Shown piece after piece: positions 17,754-26,647 of a stretch of DNA of 47,940 bases. The DNA is taken from contig DCJA01000028.1 of NCBI GenBank assembly GCA_002317175.1, forward strand, positions 1 to 47,940, read 5' to 3'. The notes under the pieces were generated by a model. That model made no database searches, was not told where the DNA came from, and was given only the letters and a program-made list of their open reading frames with translations. Source of the stretch: Lachnospiraceae bacterium UBA1712. Lineage in GTDB: Bacteria > Bacillota > Clostridia > Lachnospirales > Lachnospiraceae. Every line of letters starts with the position of its first letter. Position 1 is the stretch's first letter. The translations under genes were made by a program, and so were the position numbers.

Positions 17754-18170
17754 TTATATGTCCTTCTCGGTAGCAAGCTCGAAGCCCTTGTCTGTAAGTG
17801 CCTTCTCTGCTGCTGCAACATCTCCAACTCTGAATACTACATATGCACCAACCTCATGTGTTGTGAATGCATATGTATATTCAATATTGATATTAGCCTC
17901 TTCAAGAACCTTAAGGATATTGTAAAGAGCGCCTTCCTTGTCATTCATCTTAACAGCGATTACGTCTGTTACATTGACAACAGTGTCTTCGCTAAGAAGT
18001 GTCTTTGCTTTATCAATATCAGACACGATAAGTCTTAAGATACCAAAATCGTTGGTATCTGCAATGCTCATCGCACGCATATCGATTCCAGCTTCAGAAA
18101 TAACCTTAACTGCATCTGATAGCTTGCCCTGTTTGTTCTCAATAAAAACTGATAACTGTTTAATTGCCAT
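17754..18170 (-). CDS. Tandem ACT-domain protein
   Basis: The 138-residue product consists of two ACT domains in tandem (KQLSVFIENKQGKLSDAVKV... and VIAVKMNDKEGALYNILKVL...). Such domains bind amino acids. The ATG at 18168-18170 has GGAGGAGG 7 bp upstream; the longer frame was rejected. It lies 135 bp downstream of the CoA-ligase gene on the same strand. The pair recurs in anaerobes near 2-oxoacid:ferredoxin oxidoreductases, so it may sense a branched-chain or aromatic amino acid. That role is an inference. Confidence 0.9.
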   Translation of the reverse strand: MAIKQLSVFIENKQGKLSDAVKVISEAGIDMRAMSIADTNDFGILRLIVSDIDKAKTLLSEDTVVNVTDVIAVKMNDKEGALYNILKVLEEANINIEYTYAFTTHEVGAYVVFRVGDVAAAEKALTDKGFELATEKDI

Positions 18171-18305
18171 ATTGTAACCTCCTCCATTTGTAAGCGTGGA
18201 CATCTTATCATCCACACCTCAATAACCTGAATTTGTATTTCCCCAAAAATGAAGTCCATCCGCGCGCCAAAGTACACATGAGCGTGGCATTAGGACCGTC
18301 CCCGA

Positions 18306-19613
18306 TTAATCGTGTAGCTTTCTTGTGTCGATAACACGAACAGCTTTTCCTTCAGAACGTGCAATTGACTTAGGTGGAACAAGGTGAATCTTTGGTCCGA
18401 TTCCTAACATTGTACGCATAGCGCCTTCAAGGGCCTTTTCCTTAGCCTGGATATCTGAAACCTTATCTGAGAACTGCTCTGGTAATAACTCTACATCAAC
18501 ATCAAGTGTATCTGTATTGTTCTCACGTCCTACCTTGATGAGATAGTTTGGAGCATAACCTTCATTAAGAAGAACTGTTTCGATCTGACTTGGGAATACG
18601 TTAACACCACGAATGATAAGCATATCATCACTACGTCCCTTTGGCTTAGACATCTTAACGTGTGTTCTACCACATGAACATGGTTTTCTTGTAAGAACAC
18701 AGAGGTCTCTTGTTCTATATCTGAGAAGTGGGAATGCTTCCTTATCGAGTGATGTAAATACTAACTCACCTACTTCACCGTCTGGAAGAACTTCGCCTGT
18801 TTCTGGATCAATGATTTCTGCATAGAAATGATCTTCATTGATATGCATACCTGTCTGCTCTTCACATTCGAAAGATACACCAGGACCAGAGGTCTCTGTA
18901 AGACCATAAATATCGTATGCCTTAATTCCAAGACTTTCTTCGATCTGCTTACGCATCTCTTCTGTCCATGGCTCTGCACCGAAGATACCTGCTTTAAGCT
19001 TGTTATCTGATGGTTTGTAACCTTTTTCCTTAAGAGATTCGCCAATAAATGCGGCATATGATGGTGTACAGCAGATAATTGTTGATCCAAGATCCATCAT
19101 GAACTGAATCTGTCTGTCTGTATTTCCTGAAGACATTGGAAGTGTTAAGCATCCAACCTTGTGTGAACCACCATTCAATCCAGGACCACCTGTGAAAAGA
19201 CCATATCCGTAACATACCTGGCATACATCTTCATTTGTACCACCTGCAGCAACGATTGCTCTTGCACAGCACTCTTCCCAAAGGTCAATATCCTTCTGTG
19301 TATAGAATGCTACGACTCTTCTTCCTGTTGTTCCTGAAGTTGACTGAATTCTTACACAATCCTTAAGATCTGTTCCAAGTAATCCATATGGATATGCGTC
19401 ACGAAGATCTGCCTTTGAAAGGAATGGAAGCTTCTTGATATCATCAATTGTCTTGATATCTTCAGGCTTAACACCCTTCTCATCCATAAGGTTTCTGTAG
19501 TAAGCTACGTTCTCGTATACGTGCTTTACCTGCTTTACGATCTTTTCATTCTGAATCTCGATGATTTTCTCACGAGACGCAGTTTCGATCTCTGGCTGAA
19601 AATAATTTCCCAT
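18306..19613 (-). CDS. paaK: Phenylacetate--CoA ligase-type AMP-forming enzyme
   Basis: The 435-residue member of the PaaK branch of ANL adenylate-forming enzymes has the P-loop QSTSGTTGRRVVAFY, then YGLTETSGPGVSFEC, LRYRTRDLCVLTRKPC and KGRSDDMLIIRGVNVFPSQIE, with the catalytic C-terminal lysine region at KSIARSEGKAVRV. It activates an aryl acid to its CoA thioester through an acyl-AMP. In anaerobes the substrate is often phenylacetate or indoleacetate from amino-acid fermentation, but the sequence does not settle this. Confidence 0.92.
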   Translation of the reverse strand: MGNYFQPEIETASREKIIEIQNEKIVKQVKHVYENVAYYRNLMDEKGVKPEDIKTIDDIKKLPFLSKADLRDAYPYGLLGTDLKDCVRIQSTSGTTGRRVVAFYTQKDIDLWEECCARAIVAAGGTNEDVCQVCYGYGLFTGGPGLNGGSHKVGCLTLPMSSGNTDRQIQFMMDLGSTIICCTPSYAAFIGESLKEKGYKPSDNKLKAGIFGAEPWTEEMRKQIEESLGIKAYDIYGLTETSGPGVSFECEEQTGMHINEDHFYAEIIDPETGEVLPDGEVGELVFTSLDKEAFPLLRYRTRDLCVLTRKPCSCGRTHVKMSKPKGRSDDMLIIRGVNVFPSQIETVLLNEGYAPNYLIKVGRENNTDTLDVDVELLPEQFSDKVSDIQAKEKALEGAMRTMLGIGPKIHLVPPKSIARSEGKAVRVIDTRKLHD

Positions 19614-19718
19614 AGTTTGTATAACCCTCTCTTTTGCTTATTTAAAATTATGCCCCATGCACAATTCTAGTTCATTTTTATTGCAAATGCGCCGCACCCA
19701 CGGACTCACATTTACCAG

Positions 19719-21140
19719 TTAATCCAACGCGTCCACAACCCCAATAATGGTCTTGTCACCCGCAAGCTTACCATATTTCTCTACTTCAATCTTATTCTTG
19801 TCGCTGTGTGTCATGCAGCCGGCACCGCCAACACAACCGCCAACGCAGGCCATACCTTCGATGAAGTTGTTTGGAAGAACTCCCTTACGCTTCTGAAGAA
19901 GTGCAATCTTACACTGCTCGATGCCATCACAGGCAATGGTATTAAGATCAAAATCTGCTCCCATTTCCTGGATACCCTGCTTAACTGCACCAGCTACTCC
20001 GCCAGACCTTGCAAAAAGTCTTCCATATGAAGAAGCATCATCAATCTCAGACTCTTCCATGCCTAAAATATCCAAATCCCTGCTGTCAAACAGCGCCTGT
20101 AATTCTTCAAATGTGAGAACCACATCGATGTATGGTGCAACAGACTCTTTCTTAATCTCACCCTTCTTAGCTGTACAAGGTCCGATAAATACTACCTTGG
20201 CTGTTGGGTCCTTTTCCTTAATATACTTGCCAATTGCTCCCATTGGTGAAAGATTGTGGGAAACATGCTCAAGCATATCAGGGAATTCTTTTTCCACATA
20301 TGTAACAAATGCAGGACAACAAGATGATGTAAGGAAGCCCTTTTCAACTAACTCTGCTGCCTCACCCTTTGCAACAATATCAGCACCAAGGGCTACTTCC
20401 ATAACCTTGTCGAAACCAAGTGCCTTGATACCAGTAATTACCTGACCCAACTTTGCATAAGTAAACTGACTTGCAATTGCAGGTGCCACAACGGCGTACA
20501 TCTTATAATTCTGATTGTTATTGCTCTTCTTAATCAAATCGATAACATCAAGGACAAATGATTTCTCCATAATAGCGCCAAATGGGCACATATATACGCA
20601 TGCTCCACATGAGATACATTTGTCATTATCGATTGTAGCTGCCATATCCTCGCCCACTGAAATAGCCTTAACCTTGCAGGCATTTTCACAAGGACGCTTA
20701 CGATGAATAATGGCTGTGTAAGGACATACCTTTGAACACTGACCACATTCACGGCATTTGGATTTATCAATATGAGCTACATGGTTCTCATCATATGAGA
20801 TAGCCCCAAATCTGCATACATCTTCACACCTGTGAGCAAGACATCCTCTACAGGCATTGGTTACTTCATAACCACCCATTGGACATTCATCACAGGCCAT
20901 AGACAATACCTCTATTACATTAGGATTGTCTTTATGTCCGCCCATTGCCATACGTACTCTTTCGGATACGATTGCTCTCTCCTTATATACGCAGCAGCGC
21001 ATTGTCGGTGTTTTGCCAGGTATAAGCATCTGTGGGATATCCCAGATGTTATCCAGAAGTGTTCCTTCCCACTCAAGTCTGGCTACTTCACGTATGATTT
21101 TATATTTAAAATGCTGTACTTTCGTATCAAACATTCTCAT
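19719..21140 (-). CDS. [FeFe]-hydrogenase catalytic-domain protein with multiple [4Fe-4S] clusters (group B-like)
   Basis: The 473-residue protein has an N-terminal region rich in cysteine motifs: C97-C100-C105-C109, C129xxCxxCxxxC139, C151/C155 and C175xxCxxCxxxC185. The H-cluster domain follows, with L1 TSSCCPAF (271-278), L2 PCTAKKGE (321-328) and L3 EGMACVGGCVGG (428-439). All four H-cluster cysteine ligands (C275, C322, C432, C436) and the proton-relay cysteine C274 are present, so it could be catalytic. The motif variants differ from classic group A enzymes and resemble group B. It has no NADH-binding subunits beside it, so ferredoxin is the likely partner. H2 evolution versus sensing is unresolved. 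Confidence 0.88.
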   Translation of the reverse strand: MRMFDTKVQHFKYKIIREVARLEWEGTLLDNIWDIPQMLIPGKTPTMRCCVYKERAIVSERVRMAMGGHKDNPNVIEVLSMACDECPMGGYEVTNACRGCLAHRCEDVCRFGAISYDENHVAHIDKSKCRECGQCSKVCPYTAIIHRKRPCENACKVKAISVGEDMAATIDNDKCISCGACVYMCPFGAIMEKSFVLDVIDLIKKSNNNQNYKMYAVVAPAIASQFTYAKLGQVITGIKALGFDKVMEVALGADIVAKGEAAELVEKGFLTSSCCPAFVTYVEKEFPDMLEHVSHNLSPMGAIGKYIKEKDPTAKVVFIGPCTAKKGEIKKESVAPYIDVVLTFEELQALFDSRDLDILGMEESEIDDASSYGRLFARSGGVAGAVKQGIQEMGADFDLNTIACDGIEQCKIALLQKRKGVLPNNFIEGMACVGGCVGGAGCMTHSDKNKIEVEKYGKLAGDKTIIGVVDALD

Positions 21141-21168
21141 AACTAAATGACTCCTTATTTCATGAAAC

Positions 21169-21260
21169 TTACCAAAACATCATACCGTCGCTTCGATAAT
21201 GCTCATTTTATTTATTACCAAAACTTCATACCATCGCTTCGATAATACTCATTTTATTTT
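21169..21260. repeat. 46-bp tandem duplication between hydrogenase and phosphotransferase genes
   Basis: Two copies (21169-21214 and 21215-21260) differ at only a few bases, with the shared core TCGCTTCGATAAT(A/G)CTCAT. The right-hand copy includes the last codons and stop of the phosphotransferase gene. On the minus strand each copy carries a mini-ORF that would read MSIIEA(M/T)V and stop. Confidence 0.85.
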
Positions 21261-22000
21261 GTGCCAAATATCCATGGCTTTATCATTTCAAATTCTTCGT
21301 CAGTACATTTCTCTGTATAGCTCGCTGCTACAATTGGCATCCACTGAAGAAGATAATCTTTACCAGTGTTATTCTTCTCGCAGAACATCTCGAAATATTT
21401 CTCAGCATTTTCATTCTTGCCCCTAAGAAGGAAATACAGATATGTCATTGCCGCTTCTGCAGCCGAATTACCTCTGGTGGAATGTGACCAGTCCACGATA
21501 TATGGCGTTCCATCTTCTGTAATAATAATGTTGGATGGATTAAAATCACCATGACACAGCTTGTTATGTCTTGGCATGGCATTTACCCTTGCAATCATAT
21601 CGTATTTGGTTGTGGATGTAAGACGATTGCTGTTACCAATACGTCTTGTAAGATTGTCACGAAGCTTACGTAGCTCTGGACATGTCTGTGCATGAACAGC
21701 CAGCTGAAGATCGATAAACAAGGCCATATACTCGTCATACTTGTCTGGATTCTTATCCATAAGGACTGCAAGAGTATCTCCTTTTATAAACTCAGATACA
21801 ATTGTCCAGCTTCCATCAATAACAGATACTTCTATGAGTTTTGGTACATTGAGTCCAGTCCCTTCAACTCTGGCAAGGTTTGATGCCTCATTAAGAATGT
21901 CAGCTTTGGTGTATCTTTCGCCGAACATTTTAAGGAGCTTGTCTCCCTGTCTGTATACTCTTTTTCCATTTCCATCAGCAATTAATTTTGCTTCTTCCAT
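21254..22000 (-). CDS. APH/choline-kinase-fold phosphotransferase
   Basis: The 248-residue cytoplasmic protein has a kinase-like fold. The N-lobe has RQGDKLLKMFG and a VSEFIKGDTLAVLM hinge; the catalytic loop is LCHGDFNPSNIIITEDG, followed by YIVDWSHSTRG in place of the DFG motif. This matches the aminoglycoside-phosphotransferase superfamily, specifically a Clostridia/Fibrobacter-type subfamily. Most such genes are not resistance genes, and the substrate is unknown. A TATAAT lies on the minus strand upstream with no clear -35. The hydrogenase gene follows 113 bp downstream. Confidence 0.85.
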   Translation of the reverse strand: MEEAKLIADGNGKRVYRQGDKLLKMFGERYTKADILNEASNLARVEGTGLNVPKLIEVSVIDGSWTIVSEFIKGDTLAVLMDKNPDKYDEYMALFIDLQLAVHAQTCPELRKLRDNLTRRIGNSNRLTSTTKYDMIARVNAMPRHNKLCHGDFNPSNIIITEDGTPYIVDWSHSTRGNSAAEAAMTYLYFLLRGKNENAEKYFEMFCEKNNTGKDYLLQWMPIVAASYTEKCTDEEFEMIKPWIFGTK

Positions 22001-22084
22001 GTCAGTCCCGCCTTTCTATGCGCAGTCACAGTTATTATAGCAAAAAAAGTGCCTAAATAAAAGGAATTCATACCATTTTCACTG

Positions 22085-22093
22085 TGTTATAAT
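22085..22093 (+). promoter_or_regulatory. Extended -10 promoter element for the radical SAM gene
   Basis: TGTTATAAT (22085-22093) is an extended -10 box with a perfect TATAAT, 83 bp before the ATG. No good -35 hexamer was seen. Confidence 0.6.
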
Positions 22094-22176
22094 ACAATTT
22101 GCAAGCATATATTTTTTGCTTCTTCACAAACACGAACAAGAATAAATCAATCTTTCAATAACAGGGTTTTTCATTT

Positions 22177-23883
22177 ATGGATTTTTCATTTTTACTTGTA
22201 GGAATTAATGCCAAATATATACATTCGAATCCTGCCATCAGAAGTCTGAAGGCTTATGCAGGTGCAGAATATGCTGACTATATTGACATACGCGAGTATA
22301 CAATCAACAATCACCGCGAGGACATACTTGCTGACATCTACAAATGCAGGCCCTCTGTCATCGGCATTTCGGTATATATCTGGAATGTTGATATGGTTCG
22401 TGAACTGGTTAGGGATCTTGGCAAGATTCTGCCTGATACTGACATATATCTTGGTGGACCAGAAGTGTCCTATGAGTCTCAAAAATACCTGGAACTAAGC
22501 AATGTTCGAGCTATTTTTATCGGCGAAGGTGAGGTCACCTTTAAGGAATTAATCAAAGCCTATGTGAATGCAGTGAAAGCTATTTGTGCCAGTGAAAGGG
22601 CTGACGTCAGCTCATTTTCCAACAAACCTGCTCCGCTTAGTGATGAAGCCCTGAATTCAATCAAAGGACTTCTTACCCCAAATGGATACACGGGTACACA
22701 GGATACCGTATCTATGGATAATCTTCCATTTCTCTATCAGACTCTGGACAAAAACGACAGCCTTCTTGAGGATTTTGCTAACAGAATTATCTACTATGAG
22801 TCATCTCGTGGCTGTCCCTTCAGATGTAGCTACTGCCTCTCATCCATTGATAAGACCACTCATTTCAGAAGTCTGGATCTGGTGTTTAAGGAACTGGATT
22901 TCTTTTTGGAAAACAAGGTTAAACAGGTTAAGTTCATCGACAGAACCTTTAACTGCAATGCCAAGCGCGCCTGTCAGATATGGAAGCACCTTATTGACAA
23001 TGACAATGGTGTCACAAACTTCCATTTTGAGATTGCAGCAGATATTTTAACTGAGGAAGAAATAGATATAATTGCTCAGATGAGACCAGGACTGGTACAG
23101 CTAGAAATTGGTGTTCAAACCACCAACGAAGATACACTTAGGGCTATTAACCGTCCTACCTCGATTTCGCACCTTACCGAAGTAGTGGGCAGAATCAGAA
23201 AAAACAATAACGTCCACATACATCTTGACCTTATTGCAGGCTTGCCATACGAGGATTACACAAGCTTTAAGCAATCCTTCAATGATGTCTTTGCTATGAA
23301 GCCAGATCAGCTTCAATTAGGATTTTTAAAGGTATTAAACGGTGCTCCAATCAAGGCACAGGCGGACGAGTTCGGTATCCGTTACACTTCTGATGCACCT
23401 TACGAAGTACTTTGTACAAATTTCATTAGCTATGAAGAGATACGTCAGCTTAAAAATATAGAGCAGATGGTAGAGATCTTCTACAATTCTGCTCAGTTCA
23501 CTCAGACAGTGCCCTATCTTCTCTCATTTTACAATTCTGCTTTTGAGATGTTTGAAGCACTTGGTAACTATTATGAGAAGAACGGCCTCTTTGTCATGAC
23601 TCCAGCCAGAAGCCGTCGCTATAATATCCTGCTTGAATTTGCTTCCACAATTAATACTTGTGACAATACTGCTATCGTCAATGATAAAGCCACAACCGAC
23701 GGTGTCATTACATACAGCTGTGATATAGATAAGCTTCGAAATCTGCTTACATTAGACTACTACCTTCGCGAGAAGCCAAAGGCTAAGCCGGATTTTGTGG
23801 AAAATGTGCCCGTAGAGGGACTCATCGATTACAGTCGACGAGATCCCCTTACTGGAAACTTCGTTTTATGCATAACTGATTAA
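22177..23883 (+). CDS. B12-binding radical SAM protein with DUF4080-like C-terminus
   Basis: The 568-residue product starts with a cobalamin-binding Rossmann domain (SFLLVGINAKYIHSN..., VIGISVYIWN, YLGGPEVSYE). The radical SAM TIM barrel follows, with the cluster motif C213-PFR-C217-SY-C220, and then a C-terminal region of the DUF4080 type. These enzymes use SAM plus cobalamin for methylation or other radical chemistry; the substrate is unknown. The B12 domain lacks an obvious DxHxxG motif, so base-off histidine ligation is uncertain. It is one of few plus-strand genes and stands alone between its promoter and a strong terminator. Confidence 0.92.
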   Translation: MDFSFLLVGINAKYIHSNPAIRSLKAYAGAEYADYIDIREYTINNHREDILADIYKCRPSVIGISVYIWNVDMVRELVRDLGKILPDTDIYLGGPEVSYESQKYLELSNVRAIFIGEGEVTFKELIKAYVNAVKAICASERADVSSFSNKPAPLSDEALNSIKGLLTPNGYTGTQDTVSMDNLPFLYQTLDKNDSLLEDFANRIIYYESSRGCPFRCSYCLSSIDKTTHFRSLDLVFKELDFFLENKVKQVKFIDRTFNCNAKRACQIWKHLIDNDNGVTNFHFEIAADILTEEEIDIIAQMRPGLVQLEIGVQTTNEDTLRAINRPTSISHLTEVVGRIRKNNNVHIHLDLIAGLPYEDYTSFKQSFNDVFAMKPDQLQLGFLKVLNGAPIKAQADEFGIRYTSDAPYEVLCTNFISYEEIRQLKNIEQMVEIFYNSAQFTQTVPYLLSFYNSAFEMFEALGNYYEKNGLFVMTPARSRRYNILLEFASTINTCDNTAIVNDKATTDGVITYSCDIDKLRNLLTLDYYLREKPKAKPDFVENVPVEGLIDYSRRDPLTGNFVLCITD

Positions 23884-23914
23884 GCAAACATTTTCCAGCT
23901 TAGCCATAATAATT

Positions 23915-23951
23915 AAGCCTATTCTGTACGCTGACAGAATAGGCTTTTTTT
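23915..23951 (+). terminator. Bidirectional terminator between radical SAM and esterase genes
   Basis: A perfect 13-bp stem (23915-23927 with 23934-23946), 6-nt loop, is followed on the plus strand by seven T. The convergent esterase gene ends at 23950, so both genes may use it. Confidence 0.95.
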
Positions 23952-24825
23952 ACTGTATATATTTCTTAAAGAAACTAACTTCGTCGTCGTTGGCTATCTT
24001 TGCATCCTCTGACTTAATGTTACAGTGGAATACATGATACAGCGGGTTTTCTTCTGTTCCGTACAGCTTGGACTCATATTCCACACCCTTTGCCTCAAGC
24101 GATTTAATAAGACTTGCCGGCTCATTAATCAGAAAATCCTTATTGGCTGTAAAAATAAAGCTTGGAGGGAACTGCTCTGTAATGTGCTCTACTACGGATA
24201 CCTTGATGAGTTCTTCCTTTGTTCCTTTATTTGGAAGCATATCCTTAAAAAATCCTGATGCCTTTTCATTGGAGGTATTGTATTTGCCACAATTAAGTCC
24301 CACCGCATTTAACTTAAGCTTCTCTGGTGCCCTAAATGAATACTGTGAGGCATATTCACTGTTAGTAAGAATCGATGCATAGATTCCAACTATCTGAGCG
24401 CCTGCTGAATCACCTACGGCAAAGATATTGTTGAGGTCCATGCCATAATCAGCACCATTATTCATAATCCATGTGTAGACACTATTGGTATCCTCAATTG
24501 CTGATGGATACTTGTGCTTTGGTGCCAGACGGTAAGTGTAGTTGACCACTACAAACCCTCTTTGCGCCAGATTCATGCAGTAATACTGGTATATCTCCTT
24601 GTTGCCATACACCCAGCCTCCTCCGTGTGAGCTGACTATAACTGGCAGCTTCTTATCAGCAATATTCTTTGGTCTGTATATATCCATTAGCTGACAAGGG
24701 TCAGTGTCTGCATACTTAATATCATCAAATCTCTCTATATCTTCAGGAGTTGTAAGTCCTTCATCTCTTTTAGTATCTGATTTTGTGCAGTTTCTTATAA
24801 ATATCCTGCTTGCTATTGATAACAT
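23950..24825 (-). CDS. Alpha/beta-hydrolase esterase (HSL/family IV-like)
   Basis: The 291-residue product carries the oxyanion-hole motif SSHGGGWVYG (H67-G70) and the nucleophile elbow AVGDSAGAQ with Ser140, the two hallmarks of hormone-sensitive-lipase-type esterases. Candidate acid and histidine are in FIFTANKDFL and YHVFH. The N-terminus is only weakly hydrophobic, so a cytoplasmic location is likely. GGAGG precedes the ATG. It is divergent from the cellulase gene, which fits deacetylation of imported plant oligosaccharides, but that link is only positional. Confidence 0.9.
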   Translation of the reverse strand: MLSIASRIFIRNCTKSDTKRDEGLTTPEDIERFDDIKYADTDPCQLMDIYRPKNIADKKLPVIVSSHGGGWVYGNKEIYQYYCMNLAQRGFVVVNYTYRLAPKHKYPSAIEDTNSVYTWIMNNGADYGMDLNNIFAVGDSAGAQIVGIYASILTNSEYASQYSFRAPEKLKLNAVGLNCGKYNTSNEKASGFFKDMLPNKGTKEELIKVSVVEHITEQFPPSFIFTANKDFLINEPASLIKSLEAKGVEYESKLYGTEENPLYHVFHCNIKSEDAKIANDDEVSFFKKYIQ

Positions 24826-24953
24826 GCTATACCTCCATCATTCTAATCCCATACCAATCATATCTTTCAAGATTGTTAGTTTTTTAGCCCATATGTTATT
24901 ATACTGTGAAGAAGGTTCTATTGTCACTCTTATAGAACTAACAAAGGAGAAAT

Positions 24954-26588
24954 ATGAACAGATTTAAATATTTACTAATAACAATATGCCTGGCTGCGAC
25001 TCTGACAGCTTGTGATAATTCGGCTGCAAAGTCTATGGATACAACAGGTGTAGGGACGACAAATGAAAGCTCGAGTACTAAAGAAGCAGATATAGACAAT
25101 TCCGATAGCGACTCTGATTCTATTGATAATAGTACAGCCAATAACTCTGATTCTCTTGGAGAAAAAGATGACACAAGTAACAGTAAGGATGGCAATGTAA
25201 ACAATGACACGCTTGTCATTAACAATGTTTCAGAAAACGAACAGGGTACTCCTTTTGAAAATCACGGCAAACTTACGCTAAATGGCACAAGTATAGTTGA
25301 CTGTAACAATAAAGCTTTCCAGTTACACGGGGTATCAACCCACGGAATAGCATGGTTCCCTCAGTATGTTAATGCTGACGCATTTGCCACACTGCGTGAT
25401 GAATGGGGTGTTAACTGCATAAGACTTGCTATGTACAGTGATGAGAATAATGGCTATTGCTCAGGTGGTAACAAGGATAATCTTAAACAGCTTGTAAAGG
25501 ATGGGGTTAAGTATGCTACTGACCTTGGAATGTACGTAATTATAGATTGGCACGTGTTAGGTGATCATGATCCAAACGTTCACAAAGATGAAGCCAAGCT
25601 TTTCTTTGATGAAATGAGCAAACTCTATGCCGACAATGATCACGTGCTATACGAGATCTGCAATGAACCTAATGGGGGCGTTAAATGGTCCTCTGTAAAA
25701 AGCTACGCTGAGGAAGTTATTGCTGTTATCCGAAAGAACAGTCCAGATTCGCTTATTATAGTTGGTACTCCAACCTGGTCTCAGGATGTAGATATTGCAG
25801 CCAAGGATCCTATAACTGATTACAACAATATTCTTTATGCGATTCATTTCTATGCAGACACACATAAGAAGGATCTTAGAAACAAAGCACAAAAGGCACT
25901 GGATAAAGGTCTGCCTCTGTTCTGTTCAGAATTTGGAATTTGTGATGCCAGCGGTAATGGTAAATGCAATGAAAAAGAAGCCGATAAATGGATTGATTTC
26001 TTTGATAAAAACAATGTCAGCTACTGTATATGGAATCTTTCCAACAAAGATGAGAGTAGCGCACTTATCAAATCTAATTGTAGTAAGACAAGTGGATGGA
26101 CAATGGATGATTTATCACAGGAAGGCCAGTGGTATGTAAATAGCTTATCCAGCAAAACAAACGGTTCCAGATCGTCTGCTATTTCAAATTCATCTAATAA
26201 CGATAATAGTGACACAAACAGCATTGCAGCCGATAATGATACATCTTCTAACAGCTCAAATAGCTCTTCCAGCGGTAATCTTTCAGTTGACATAGACGAC
26301 AGCAATTCCTGGAACGATGGCAACAACGATTTTGTTCAATACAATGTTACAATAAAAAATACCGATAGCACTGCTGATGCTATCGGCTGGAAAGTCATTA
26401 TTGAATTTGAAAATAAGGTTGAAATCGACCAAAGCTGGAATGGAATCTACAAAGTATCTGGAAATAGTATTATCATTACTCCCGTTGATTACAATTCAAC
26501 TGTGGCGGCCGGTTCCAGCCAAAAAGATATTGGCTTTATAGTAAAATCAGATAAGGACATTGCCATTAAGAAGATATGTCTGGTCTAG
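24954..26588 (+). CDS. Lipoprotein GH5 endoglucanase with C-terminal CBM2-like module
   Basis: The 544-residue product begins with a lipoprotein signal peptide ending LTAC (Cys20), then a Ser/Asp/Asn-rich linker (about 21-100). A GH5 catalytic domain follows (about 103-398; GVSTHGIAWF, acid/base Glu238 in ICNEPN, nucleophile Glu326 in CSEFG). A second Ser/Asn linker leads to a beta-rich C-terminal module (about 443-544) resembling CBM2 (SWNDGNNDFVQYNVTIKN, IGWKVIIEF). It should be tethered to the outer face of the membrane and cut beta-1,4-glucans, possibly GH5_2. AAAGGAG precedes the ATG. It is divergent from the esterase. Confidence 0.93.
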   Translation: MNRFKYLLITICLAATLTACDNSAAKSMDTTGVGTTNESSSTKEADIDNSDSDSDSIDNSTANNSDSLGEKDDTSNSKDGNVNNDTLVINNVSENEQGTPFENHGKLTLNGTSIVDCNNKAFQLHGVSTHGIAWFPQYVNADAFATLRDEWGVNCIRLAMYSDENNGYCSGGNKDNLKQLVKDGVKYATDLGMYVIIDWHVLGDHDPNVHKDEAKLFFDEMSKLYADNDHVLYEICNEPNGGVKWSSVKSYAEEVIAVIRKNSPDSLIIVGTPTWSQDVDIAAKDPITDYNNILYAIHFYADTHKKDLRNKAQKALDKGLPLFCSEFGICDASGNGKCNEKEADKWIDFFDKNNVSYCIWNLSNKDESSALIKSNCSKTSGWTMDDLSQEGQWYVNSLSSKTNGSRSSAISNSSNNDNSDTNSIAADNDTSSNSSNSSSSGNLSVDIDDSNSWNDGNNDFVQYNVTIKNTDSTADAIGWKVIIEFENKVEIDQSWNGIYKVSGNSIIITPVDYNSTVAAGSSQKDIGFIVKSDKDIAIKKICLV

Positions 26589-26605
26589 ATATAATGAAGA
26601 TAAAA

Positions 26606-26636
26606 AAGGCGGTTGCAAAAGATTCACAACCGCCTT
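26606..26636. terminator. Hairpin after the GH5 gene; the U-tract is on the minus strand
   Basis: AAGGCGGTTG (26606-26615) pairs with CAACCGCCTT (26627-26636). A run of T follows only on the minus strand (complement of about 26602-26607). On the plus strand it is a stem with no U-tract, and it also contains the promoter described at 26613-26641. Confidence 0.75.
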
Positions 26637-26641
26637 ATAAT
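26613..26641 (+). promoter_or_regulatory. Candidate promoter of an antisense (antitoxin) RNA
   Basis: The plus strand has TTGCAA (26613-26618), a 17-bp spacer and a perfect TATAAT (26636-26641). Transcription from about 26648 would run toward the 3' end of the 28-residue toxin gene. Confidence 0.65.
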
Positions 26642-26647
26642 CTAGTT

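Noticed and set aside
21254..22000. Calling the phosphotransferase an aminoglycoside resistance gene
   Set aside because: The kinase fold fits, but this subfamily is widespread chromosomally and nothing in the context indicates resistance.
24970..25240. Simple-sequence repeat in the GH5 gene
   Set aside because: The Ser/Asp/Asn-rich codons are explained by a normal linker between the lipid anchor and the catalytic domain.
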